Assembly (NCBI GenBank): GCA_022821935.1 | Contig: JAJECR010000253.1 | Coordinates: 1 to 16,134 of the forward strand | Reading direction: 5' to 3' | Source: Candidatus Latescibacterota bacterium | GTDB taxonomy: Bacteria > JAAXHH01 | DNA length: 16,134 nt | Part shown: positions 7,505 to 13,684 of the stretch, piece by piece | How positions within the stretch are numbered: the stretch's first letter is position 1 | Layout: every line of letters starts with the position of its first letter | Program-made: the position numbers and the translations under genes | The notes under the pieces: generated by a model | What the model was told of the DNA's origin: nothing | Seen by the model: the letters and a program-made list of their open reading frames with translations, nothing else | The model's database searches: none

Positions 7505-8857
7505 ATGATTCGCGCCATGATCTATGTGCTGGTGTCATTCGCCTGTGCGGCGGGCGTCGCGTTTCCGTCATCGGCCCAGCAGGCGGACGATGTCGTTCTC
7601 ACGCTCGACCGGGCCGTCGAACTCGCGCTCAGGAACAATGAAACCCTGTTGAGCACGCGGTTGGACGAGGATCATGCCCGGGCGCGCGTGCGGGAAGCTT
7701 ATTCCGAGGTGCTGCCCAAGATTGATTTCAGCAGTTCCCTTACCCGGAACTGGGCCCTGCCGGAGTTCAATTTCGGCGGCCAGACATTCAAGGTGGGTAC
7801 CGACAACGTCATCAACTTCGGGCTCGATCTTTCCCAGACCCTCTACCGGGGCGGCCAGGTCGGCGCGGGCCTGAAAATCGCCCGTTACTTCCAGCAGATC
7901 TCGGAAACCAATACAGACCAGATGCGGGAGAACGTCGTGCTAGAGGTTTACAACGGGTACTACAATGTCCTGCTGGCCGAAGCCACGCTGGAGGTTTCCA
8001 CGGCGGCCTATGACCGGGCGGTGGCCCAGTACGAAGGGGTACAGCGGTTTTACGAGGCGGGCACGGTATCCGACTATGATGTGCTCAGGGCGAGCGTGGA
8101 GGTGACCAACGCCCAGCCCCTGGTTACCCAGGCGAGAAACGGTCTCGCCATCGCGAAGGCGGACCTCAAGCGCCTGATCGGGCTTCCCCGACAGGCGCGC
8201 GTTCGATGTACCGGCAGTCTCGACATAGACGCGTCCAGTCTGCCGGGGGACATCGAAACGGCCGTGGACCAGGCGCTGGCACACCGTTCGGACCTGAAAG
8301 CCGCCGAGTTGCAGTCCGCGATGAACGAAGCGTCGGTCCGCCTCGCCCGGGGGGAGAACCGTCCCGATATATCGCTTTCCGCGGGATACCTGATGCAGGC
8401 CCAGGTGAACGACCCCGGTGTCAAGTCGCTCGCCCTCGACGACTTTTCCAGAAGCTGGAACACACTTATCAACGTATCGTTTCCGGTCTTCGACGGCAGG
8501 GAGAACTCAGGGCGTATCATGCAGGCCCAGGCGGATTACGAACGGTCGCGATACATCGAACGCCAGCTCAGGCGGCAGATCGAGGTCGACGTCACCGAGG
8601 CCGTGCTCAATCTGGCTGAGGCGTCTGAACGCGTAAAGGCTGGCGAGGAGGCCGTCGAGCTGGCCAGCCGCGGTCTGTCCATCGCGCAGGTACAGTACGA
8701 GGGCGGCGTCAGCACACAGCTCGAACTCATCGATGCCCAGTTTGTCCTGAAGCAGGCCAAGACCGATCGTGTGACGGCGATGTATGATTTCGCCACGGCC
8801 GCCGCAAAACTGCAGAACGTCCTGGGCGTGATGGACGTTCGCACGGATGACCGTTAA
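7505..8857 (+). CDS. TolC-family outer-membrane efflux channel
   Basis: A 450-residue outer-membrane efflux protein. It begins with a Sec signal peptide: basic MIRAM, a hydrophobic stretch, and likely cleavage after SSA near residue 24. Two repeated outer-membrane efflux (OEP) units follow. The first starts at LTLDRAVELALRNNETLL and contains the strand segment NFGLDLSQTLYRGGQVGAGL; the second contains WNTLINVSFPVFDGRENSGRI and the helix LAEASERVKAGEEAVELASR. This is the usual TolC plan, a trimer forming a beta barrel in the outer membrane with a periplasmic alpha-helical tunnel. The ATG start has GGAGG 5 nt upstream. Its place after adaptor and pump genes makes it the dedicated exit duct of this system. 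Its end converges on the aldo/keto reductase gene with 47 nt between stop codons. Confidence 0.93.
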   Translation: MIRAMIYVLVSFACAAGVAFPSSAQQADDVVLTLDRAVELALRNNETLLSTRLDEDHARARVREAYSEVLPKIDFSSSLTRNWALPEFNFGGQTFKVGTDNVINFGLDLSQTLYRGGQVGAGLKIARYFQQISETNTDQMRENVVLEVYNGYYNVLLAEATLEVSTAAYDRAVAQYEGVQRFYEAGTVSDYDVLRASVEVTNAQPLVTQARNGLAIAKADLKRLIGLPRQARVRCTGSLDIDASSLPGDIETAVDQALAHRSDLKAAELQSAMNEASVRLARGENRPDISLSAGYLMQAQVNDPGVKSLALDDFSRSWNTLINVSFPVFDGRENSGRIMQAQADYERSRYIERQLRRQIEVDVTEAVLNLAEASERVKAGEEAVELASRGLSIAQVQYEGGVSTQLELIDAQFVLKQAKTDRVTAMYDFATAAAKLQNVLGVMDVRTDDR

Positions 8858-8858
8858 G

Positions 8859-8903
8859 GTCCGCCGGTCCCCTGCTACCGCGCGGCGCCGGACTTTTGGT
8901 TTT
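8859..8903 (+). terminator. Likely rho-independent terminator of the efflux operon
   Basis: Two bases after the TolC-like stop codon, GTCCG (8859-8863) can pair with CGGAC (8889-8893), with further GC pairs inside. The stem is followed directly by TTTTGGTTTT (8894-8903). The stem is interrupted and the T-run broken by GG, so strength is uncertain. Nothing similar serves the opposite strand. Confidence 0.45.
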
Positions 8904-8919
8904 GCTACCGCGCGGCGCC
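8873..8919. repeat. 17-bp direct repeat, 30-bp period, at a convergent gene junction
   Basis: The 17-mer TGCTACCGCGCGGCGCC occurs exactly at 8873-8889 and 8903-8919. The right copy encodes the last codons and stop of the aldo/keto reductase on the minus strand (GAAR then TAG). The left copy repeats the same codons and stop just after the gene. It looks like a tandem duplication of the gene's 3' end, and each copy holds the palindromes CCGCGCGG and GGCGCC. Confidence 0.8.
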
Positions 8920-9891
8920 CGGCCCCCTGTAGGCCCGCGTAAAAGGCAGGCCGAAAGGTTCCTCGAAAGGACGAAAGGGCACCAGGTCCGCGATCTCCTG
9001 AACCCGGTCCAGGACCGCATGCGGGAGCGGCCCCGACGCCACGTAGCCGACGTTCTGCTCGACCTCCTCGACCGACCTCGATCCCGACAGAACCGTGGAG
9101 ATGGCGGGATTGGACAACACCCAGCGGATCGCCAGTTCCGGCAGGGGCATGTCCAGTTCTTCCACCAGGGCGTACAGCTGCCTGAATTGCTCGCGCCGGG
9201 GCGGCGACAACCAGGGTGCGCCCCTTTCCACCTGTTCGGAATAACAAGAAGAAAGCGCCCCCTGCTGCAGGGGGGATCCCACGACAATCCCCATGTTCTG
9301 TTTCACGGCCTCGGGGAATACCGCGTGGAGCGCTTCCTGCCAGAGCAGGCTGTAATTGAAGGCCGTGAGCACGACGTCGTACACGCCAGTCGCCATGATA
9401 GCGGGCAGCGTATACGCCGTGGTTCCGCCCAGGCCGGTATACCGGATGACGCCTTCGGATTTCAGCGCCTCGAGCAGTTCGCACACGGAGCCGTGAAACC
9501 GTTCCCAGTCCGTAAACCAGTCGTACTGGCCGGGCCGGTCCGGTTCATGGATCATGAGTATGTCGATCGTGTCGCGCTTTAACAGGGCCAGGCTGGTCTC
9601 CACGGACCGGCGCAATTGGTCCGTGTCCCGGGGATCGAAGGGTGTGGGACGCCCGCCGAGTTTGGTCGAGAGGATGTGGGGCTGCGTCGCCCCTTCCAGG
9701 GCCTGCCCCATCACTTCCTCGGAATCACTGTATGCTGGTGCCGTGTCCACGTAGTTTATGCCGAGTTCCAGTCCCCGACGGACTGCCCGAATACCTTCGG
9801 CCCGGTCCGATCCGTAGGTAGAAACGAACAACCCACCGAGTCCGATCTCGCTGACCCGTATGCCGGTCTTCCCGAGCATCCTGTGACGCAT
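8905..9891 (-). CDS. Aldo/keto reductase
   Basis: A 328-residue NAD(P)H-dependent oxidoreductase of the aldo/keto reductase superfamily (TIM barrel, cytoplasmic), nearest in look to the sugar-dehydrogenase-like members such as L-galactose or D-threo-aldose 1-dehydrogenase. The start MRHRMLGKTGIRVSEIGLGG is typical of the family. The catalytic tetrad is complete: Asp49 and Tyr54 (YVDTAPAYSDSE), Lys77 (STKLGG) and His115 (MIHEPD). The C-terminal cofactor-binding part (VLSGSRSVEEVEQNVG) is also present. The frame stays open 47 codons further upstream to another ATG at 10032, but that stretch covers the promoter region of the divergent gene and lacks family similarity, so 9891 is preferred. AAAGG about 10 nt upstream is a weak ribosome binding site. 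The substrate is unknown. It is divergent from the decarboxylase-like gene, so shared control is possible. Confidence 0.9.
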   Translation of the reverse strand: MRHRMLGKTGIRVSEIGLGGLFVSTYGSDRAEGIRAVRRGLELGINYVDTAPAYSDSEEVMGQALEGATQPHILSTKLGGRPTPFDPRDTDQLRRSVETSLALLKRDTIDILMIHEPDRPGQYDWFTDWERFHGSVCELLEALKSEGVIRYTGLGGTTAYTLPAIMATGVYDVVLTAFNYSLLWQEALHAVFPEAVKQNMGIVVGSPLQQGALSSCYSEQVERGAPWLSPPRREQFRQLYALVEELDMPLPELAIRWVLSNPAISTVLSGSRSVEEVEQNVGYVASGPLPHAVLDRVQEIADLVPFRPFEEPFGLPFTRAYRGPGAAR

Positions 9892-9919
9892 GACCGTCCG
9901 CCTTTCCCGTAGCCTGAAC

Positions 9920-9949
9920 TTGACATGGACTCGAAGGATTGTATATAGT
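9920..9949 (+). promoter_or_regulatory. Sigma70-type promoter of the decarboxylase-like gene
   Basis: A perfect TTGACA (9920-9925) is followed by TATATA (9942-9947, 16-nt spacer) or TATAGT (9944-9949, 18-nt spacer). It gives a leader of about 125 nt before the ATG at 10081. A second TTGACA at 9976-9981 has only CACAAT (9998-10003) as its -10, so it is weaker. Confidence 0.6.
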
Positions 9950-9993
9950 CCGACCATCGACACGCCAGCACATAATTGACAGCCCGGCCTGCG

Positions 9994-10025
9994 TTCGCAC
10001 AATTCTGTCCGATTTCGCGCAATTC
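9994..10025. repeat. Two 12-bp direct repeats spaced 20 bp in the leader
   Basis: TTCGCACAATTC (9994-10005) and TTCGCGCAATTC (10014-10025) match at 11 of 12 bases and are 20 bp apart, about two helical turns. They lie downstream of the main promoter and could be paired protein-binding sites; no regulator is known. Confidence 0.4.
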
Positions 10026-10058
10026 GGTACATGCCTCAAGCCGAAAGGCGAACCGCCG

Positions 10059-10075
10059 GTTTTCCGTGAGAAAAC
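10059..10075 (+). promoter_or_regulatory. Hairpin just before the decarboxylase-like start
   Basis: GTTTTC (10059-10064), the loop CGTGA and GAAAAC (10070-10075) form a perfect 6-bp stem ending 5 nt before the ATG. No good Shine-Dalgarno is present, so this stem covers the region where the ribosome would load and could limit translation. Confidence 0.35.
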
Positions 10076-10080
10076 GCTCC

Positions 10081-10989
10081 ATGCCCTACAAGCTCCAGCC
10101 CGGACGCATGTATTTAATGCCGACGCATTTCGGACCGGCGCCGGGTCCCAGGCAGGGACCCGATGGACGCGGATTCGACTGTCAAGATACCCCGCAAGCC
10201 GTTTCGTATTCCGTGAGCTTCCTGACCAGGGCGGAACAGCTCGACGCCCTGCTTCCGGCGGGTTTCAGGCTGGCCGGCGAACCCGTGGTTACCGTGACGG
10301 TCTCCTATCTTACCGAAATAGAATGGCTGGCCGGCCGGGGATACAATACCCTCGGGGTTAGCTTCCCGGCCGAATACGCAGGTGTGCGGGACCGGGCAAG
10401 GGGCCCCTTTCTCGCCGTTCTGTGGGAAAACCTGGCCGACCCAATATTGACCGGCAGGGAACAGTTGGGCTTTTCGAAGATATACTGTGGGATCCCGCCT
10501 CCGGTCGTCTTGAAGGGCGAGACGCGCTGCACCGCGGAGTGGCTGGGATTTACCTTCATGGACATGAGTCTGACGGATATGGAATCGACCCCGGTGGCGG
10601 TGGTCGAAGCAAAAGTGTCTGAGGTCAAAGCGCCGGTGGCAAAGGACAAGGCGCCGGTCGTAAAGGAAGAAGCTGGTGCGGCCAATCCGCATCACTCCGT
10701 GCTGACGGGTACGCTGCACTACCGTTACATACCCCGGACGGGCGAGTGGGGCAAGGCGGATGCGGAATATGCCGTCCTGACCCCGTCCGCCGCGCCGAAC
10801 CGCAAGGTCATTGCGCAGCAGAACGGCAAGGGAGAGGTGCGGTTCCACCGGGCGGCGTGGCAGGATCTGCCGACACAGTATCACATCGTCAACGCCTTCG
10901 CGGAACTGGAGCAGGTCGCCTTTCGCGGCGCGACCATCGTGGAGACCGTCGGAGGCAAGGACCTGAGCGACCAGCGCATTCTGACGTAG
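10081..10989 (+). CDS. Acetoacetate decarboxylase family protein with inserted linker
   Basis: A 302-residue cytoplasmic protein that I assign to the acetoacetate decarboxylase (ADC) fold. In ADC a lysine forms a Schiff base with a beta-keto acid and releases CO2; wider family members also do aldol or dehydration chemistry. The motif GREQLGFSKIYCGIP contains Lys133, matching the catalytic lysine of the ADC motif GFPKK, but only one lysine is present where ADC has two. Glu79 and Glu81 (YLTEIEW) lie before it. Residues 171-200 are a Lys/Val/Ala/Pro/Glu-rich stretch with a repeated KAPV unit, which interrupts the domain and makes it longer than the usual 245-250. The frame remains open upstream to a TTG at 9976, but the ATG at 10081 begins a sensible protein (MPYKLQPGRMYLMP). 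The aminotransferase gene follows on the same strand. The actual substrate is not known. Confidence 0.72.
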   Translation: MPYKLQPGRMYLMPTHFGPAPGPRQGPDGRGFDCQDTPQAVSYSVSFLTRAEQLDALLPAGFRLAGEPVVTVTVSYLTEIEWLAGRGYNTLGVSFPAEYAGVRDRARGPFLAVLWENLADPILTGREQLGFSKIYCGIPPPVVLKGETRCTAEWLGFTFMDMSLTDMESTPVAVVEAKVSEVKAPVAKDKAPVVKEEAGAANPHHSVLTGTLHYRYIPRTGEWGKADAEYAVLTPSAAPNRKVIAQQNGKGEVRFHRAAWQDLPTQYHIVNAFAELEQVAFRGATIVETVGGKDLSDQRILT

Positions 10990-11108
10990 ACGAAGACGGC
11001 CGGGCGGTTTTCGGAGACGGCCGCACGGTTTGCCACGACCGGACGGCCGTACGGTAGACGAAGACGAGCCCACGGTTTGAAAACGACCGGACGGTCGTAC
11101 AGTTTACG
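10986..11108. repeat. Degenerate tandem repeats between decarboxylase and aminotransferase genes
   Basis: The gap is built of about five diverged units of 21-26 bp, each of the form GAC-GGCCG-ACGGTTT. The clearest pairs are GTAGACGAAGACG at 10986-10998 and 11054-11066 (exact 13-mer), and a 37/38-bp imperfect pair at 11024-11060 and 11071-11108 that shares ACGACCGGACGG. ACGACCG-GA-CGGTCGT (11083-11098) is also an inverted repeat. There is no T-tract, so no classical terminator. I see no small coding frame that the repeats would explain. Confidence 0.65.
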
Positions 11109-11111
11109 ACG

Positions 11112-11125
11112 ATCACGCGCGTGAT
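11112..11125. promoter_or_regulatory. 14-bp perfect palindrome before the aminotransferase
   Basis: ATCACGC followed by GCGTGAT is a perfect 14-bp palindrome that ends four bases before the GGAG (11130-11133) serving the ATG at 11139. It could be an operator or, in RNA, a stem beside the ribosome binding site. Confidence 0.45.
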
Positions 11126-11138
11126 TCCTGGAGTGTAC

Positions 11139-12431
11139 ATGGTAAATCGAAGCGAACCTGGAGATCATATCTTCCACCGTGCGCGCAAAGACCACTGGCC
11201 GCGGATATCCCACGGCAGGGGATGCTACCTATTCGATATGGAAGGCCGTGCCTATCTTGACGCATGCGCGGGGGTGCACGTGGTCGGCATTGGCCACGGT
11301 GTGGAGGAAATCGCCGATGCCATGGCCGAACAGGCCCGTAAGGTCGCCTTCGCCTACGGCCAGTTCATCACCCGGCCGCAGATCGATCTGGCCCGGAAGA
11401 TCGCCGGTATGGCCCCGGAAGGAATGGGCCGGGTGTTCTTTGTTTCCGGCGGATCGGAGGCCACGGAAGCGGCCATGAAGATCGCGCGGAAATACCACAT
11501 AGAAACCGGCAACCCGTCAAAGTACCAGGTTGTTTCCTGCTGGCAGAGCTGGCACGGCAATACGATCGGCGCCCTGTCCATGTCGGGCCGGTCGGCCTGG
11601 CGCAAAGACTACACGCCTTATCTGCTGGACTTCCCCCATATTTCGCAACACAGCGCCGATGAGCTGGAGCGCGTAATCCGGCAGGTCGGTGCGGAGTACA
11701 TATCCGCCTTTATCGTCGAACCCGTCCTGGGGACTTCCTCCGCCGGGCTGACGCCGCCTGACGATTACTTCAGCACGGTCCGGGACATCTGCGATCGCTA
11801 CGGGATACTCCTGATCGTCGACGAAGTCGTCACCGGGTACGGCAGGACCGGGGTCAACTTCGGGATCGACCACTGGGGCGTCGTCCCGGACCTGATGGCG
11901 ACCGGGAAGGGGCTCAGCAGTGGATATACGCCTATCGCCGCGACCATTGCGCGGGATGAGATATATGAGGCCATCTATGAGTCCGCGCCGGCCTTCGTGC
12001 ACGGCCATACCTACGGCGGCAACCCCCTGTCCTGCGCCACGGCCCTTGCGGTGCAGGAATATGTCGAAAGCCACGGTCTCATAAGACGTTGCGCGGAAAT
12101 GGGTGAAGTAATACTGGAACAGCTTCAGTCGCTGACCGACCTGTCCATCGTACGCGCGGTGCGCGGCAGGGGCCTGCTCTGCGGCGTCGAATTCGCGGCC
12201 GACAAGGAGCGGGGCGCGCCCTTCGATCCGTCGCTGGGCGTGACGGGACGCGTGGTGCAAGAAGCTTTCGAACGGGGCGTACTGATCATGCCGGGGGCGC
12301 CAGGCCCCCTGGACGGGGTCAACGGCGACCACGTGGCGATCAGTCCGCCCTACACCGTCACTGAGGACGAGGTGGGTCGAATCGCCAGGGTACTCCGGGA
12401 GGCGGTGGAAGCCGTCGAGCGGACGCTCTGA
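11139..12431 (+). CDS. Class III pyridoxal-phosphate aminotransferase
   Basis: A 430-residue fold-type I aminotransferase of class III (the omega-aminotransferase group that includes BioA, GabT and AgxT2), moving an amino group between an amine or omega-amino acid and a keto acid. The family marks are in order: the N-terminal beta strand YLFDMEGRAYLDACAGV, the phosphate-binding turn VSGGSEATEAAMK, the SWHGNT motif, the cofactor-binding Asp228 in LIVDEVVTGYGRTG, the Schiff-base Lys257 in ATGKGLSSGYTP, and the HGHTYGGNPLSCA motif. Length is normal. The ATG at 11139 is preferred over a GTG at 11121 because GGAG lies 5 nt before it, whereas the GTG sits inside a palindrome. The gene upstream is the decarboxylase-like one, but the 149-nt repeat-rich gap makes co-transcription uncertain. 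It converges, 3 bp apart, on the lipoprotein gene. The substrate cannot be read from sequence. Confidence 0.92.
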   Translation: MVNRSEPGDHIFHRARKDHWPRISHGRGCYLFDMEGRAYLDACAGVHVVGIGHGVEEIADAMAEQARKVAFAYGQFITRPQIDLARKIAGMAPEGMGRVFFVSGGSEATEAAMKIARKYHIETGNPSKYQVVSCWQSWHGNTIGALSMSGRSAWRKDYTPYLLDFPHISQHSADELERVIRQVGAEYISAFIVEPVLGTSSAGLTPPDDYFSTVRDICDRYGILLIVDEVVTGYGRTGVNFGIDHWGVVPDLMATGKGLSSGYTPIAATIARDEIYEAIYESAPAFVHGHTYGGNPLSCATALAVQEYVESHGLIRRCAEMGEVILEQLQSLTDLSIVRAVRGRGLLCGVEFAADKERGAPFDPSLGVTGRVVQEAFERGVLIMPGAPGPLDGVNGDHVAISPPYTVTEDEVGRIARVLREAVEAVERTL

Positions 12432-12434
12432 CCG

Positions 12435-13565
12435 TTACTGCATGTAGTTTTTGACACCCAGGTCCAGGTAGGACCGGTAGGCCCCGTCGGCGAAGAGTTG
12501 GCTGAAGGACCGCGTGTACTGGAGTACCGTGGTCATCAGGTGGCTTTCCACCCGCATCGGATGGGCCTGCTGCCGCAGATTCACGAAAGCGCGAATCATC
12601 ACGCTCCGGCTGTCCGTTGGCAGATACCGGATATTCTCCGCGAACTCATCGAGACGTCCGTCGGGATAGAGGTAGTACTCGACGTTCGAAAGATAAAATG
12701 CGGATACGCGGTCACCTCTTCCCCGCACGAAATCTCCGATGGCCCTGAGGGCATGGCTGCCCGCAAAGTCACCGGTGACAGGTATGATGGCATTGCGCGC
12801 CTGCATGCCCCGGACGAACAGGTAGTCCTCGTTCGAAGCCAGGAAATTGCCGGGAGCGCCCTCCAGGTCGCGGCCCAGCAGGAACGTCCTGTAGGTAATG
12901 AAAGATATCCCGCGGTCTCCGTCCGACCGGTATTCCCATCGCAGGTCCAGGTGCCCTTCGAAAAAAGCGCGGTACAATTCGGACACGCGCCGGACCTCGG
13001 CGTCGCTTAACAAGACTTTGAACGTGCCGATCTGCGACTGAATACCTTCCAGGTTGCGCCGATACTGCGCCTCGTCGCCGTCTGTGCGATCGAAATACGC
13101 CACCAGCTCCTCAATCGTGGCCCTACCGGTGTTGAATTCGGCCTTTGTGAGGGGTTTGCTGAAGAGGATGGACAGGAACTCGGCTCGCGATTCCGCCAGG
13201 GCGAAAACAGCCTTGTAAAGCAGGTGCTCGATGAGGTTGTCCCGGCGAATATCGACTATGAAGGCATACCGGGGGCGGATCTGCGCGATGTAGGTGAAGT
13301 TCTGGTCGGGTCCCACGCCGATGTAGACCCCGTCTTCGACACCAAGCCGCTCGAGTGTCTGCCTGACGTGGAGATAGCCCTCCTCGTTTGAGACGAGGTT
13401 GTCGCTGTCGAAAAAACCGCCGGGTTCGGACAGGGAGTCCACCAGGGCCGCGAAGCGCTCCGTGGAAAAGGTGACGGCGGGATGCGTCCGCTCCGTATCT
13501 CCACATCCTGTAACCGAAAGTAACGTGGCGGCGAGTACAAACGGCCACGCTTTCCATAGTGCCAT
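12435..13565 (-). CDS. Predicted lipoprotein, LIC_10091-like, unknown function
   Basis: A 376-residue protein exported by a lipoprotein signal: MALWKAWPF, a hydrophobic run, then the lipobox VTGC with Cys21 as the lipidated residue. The mature part resembles, from memory, a family of uncharacterised proteins that includes Leptospira LIC_10091. Its conserved blocks are DNLVSNEEGYLHV (55-67), GVYIGVGPDQNFTYI (79-93), AFIVDIRRDNL (101-111), ASNEDYLFV (243-251), PVTGDFAG (262-269) and FYLSNVEYYLY (290-300). The glycine-rich turn followed by a strand ending in Asp looks like a Rossmann-type methyltransferase core, but an enzyme acting outside the cytoplasm with S-adenosylmethionine would be odd, so I infer fold only. 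Start ATG has GAGGA 9 nt upstream. A promoter is visible at 13631-13658. YifB lies upstream on the same strand, 119 nt away, and probably is a separate transcript. Confidence 0.8.
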   Translation of the reverse strand: MALWKAWPFVLAATLLSVTGCGDTERTHPAVTFSTERFAALVDSLSEPGGFFDSDNLVSNEEGYLHVRQTLERLGVEDGVYIGVGPDQNFTYIAQIRPRYAFIVDIRRDNLIEHLLYKAVFALAESRAEFLSILFSKPLTKAEFNTGRATIEELVAYFDRTDGDEAQYRRNLEGIQSQIGTFKVLLSDAEVRRVSELYRAFFEGHLDLRWEYRSDGDRGISFITYRTFLLGRDLEGAPGNFLASNEDYLFVRGMQARNAIIPVTGDFAGSHALRAIGDFVRGRGDRVSAFYLSNVEYYLYPDGRLDEFAENIRYLPTDSRSVMIRAFVNLRQQAHPMRVESHLMTTVLQYTRSFSQLFADGAYRSYLDLGVKNYMQ

Positions 13566-13630
13566 GAACGCGAATCCTCAGGTGTTCCGGCAGTCTGCCC
13601 GCGCGCTGCGGCGGTCTTTCTACTGTACCT

Positions 13631-13658
13631 ACTATAGTACGGATCATGGTGGATTCAA
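13631..13658 (-). promoter_or_regulatory. Sigma70-type promoter of the lipoprotein gene
   Basis: Read on the minus strand, TTGAAT (13658-13653) and TATAGT (13636-13631) are separated by 16 nt, giving a leader of about 58 nt before the ATG at 13565. The -10 lies within a 10-bp palindrome, TACTATAGTA (13630-13639). A second dyad, GGCAG-T-CTGCC, sits in the leader at 13589-13599. Confidence 0.5.
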
Positions 13659-13684
13659 AGTTGTTTATGGACAGCGTATCCTGT

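Noticed and set aside
7476..7508. A 10-codon leader peptide (MNPEDNRRTK) whose stop overlaps the TolC-like start codon
   Set aside because: Its only Shine-Dalgarno is one base from the ATG, and the sequence is explained by the repeated CCGGAGGA ribosome binding sites.
3106..7518. A 1470-codon open frame on the minus strand, antisense to the adaptor and pump genes
   Set aside because: Its codons are in exact register with the two sense genes, which share a frame. It stays open only because the sense genes avoid TTA, CTA and TCA codons. The product is His/Asp/Gly/Arg-rich with no recognisable domain, while the sense frames are clear family members.
8507..9484. A 325-codon minus-strand frame across the TolC-like end and the reductase
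   Set aside because: It overlaps two well-supported genes, has shadow-like Arg/Gly-rich composition and no domain.
9892..10032. A 47-codon N-terminal extension of the aldo/keto reductase
   Set aside because: It runs across the divergent promoter region, and the family's normal start is at 9891.
10114..11073. A 319-codon minus-strand frame opposite the decarboxylase-like gene
   Set aside because: Antisense shadow of a supported gene in high-GC DNA; Arg/Gly-rich, no motif, no ribosome binding site of note.
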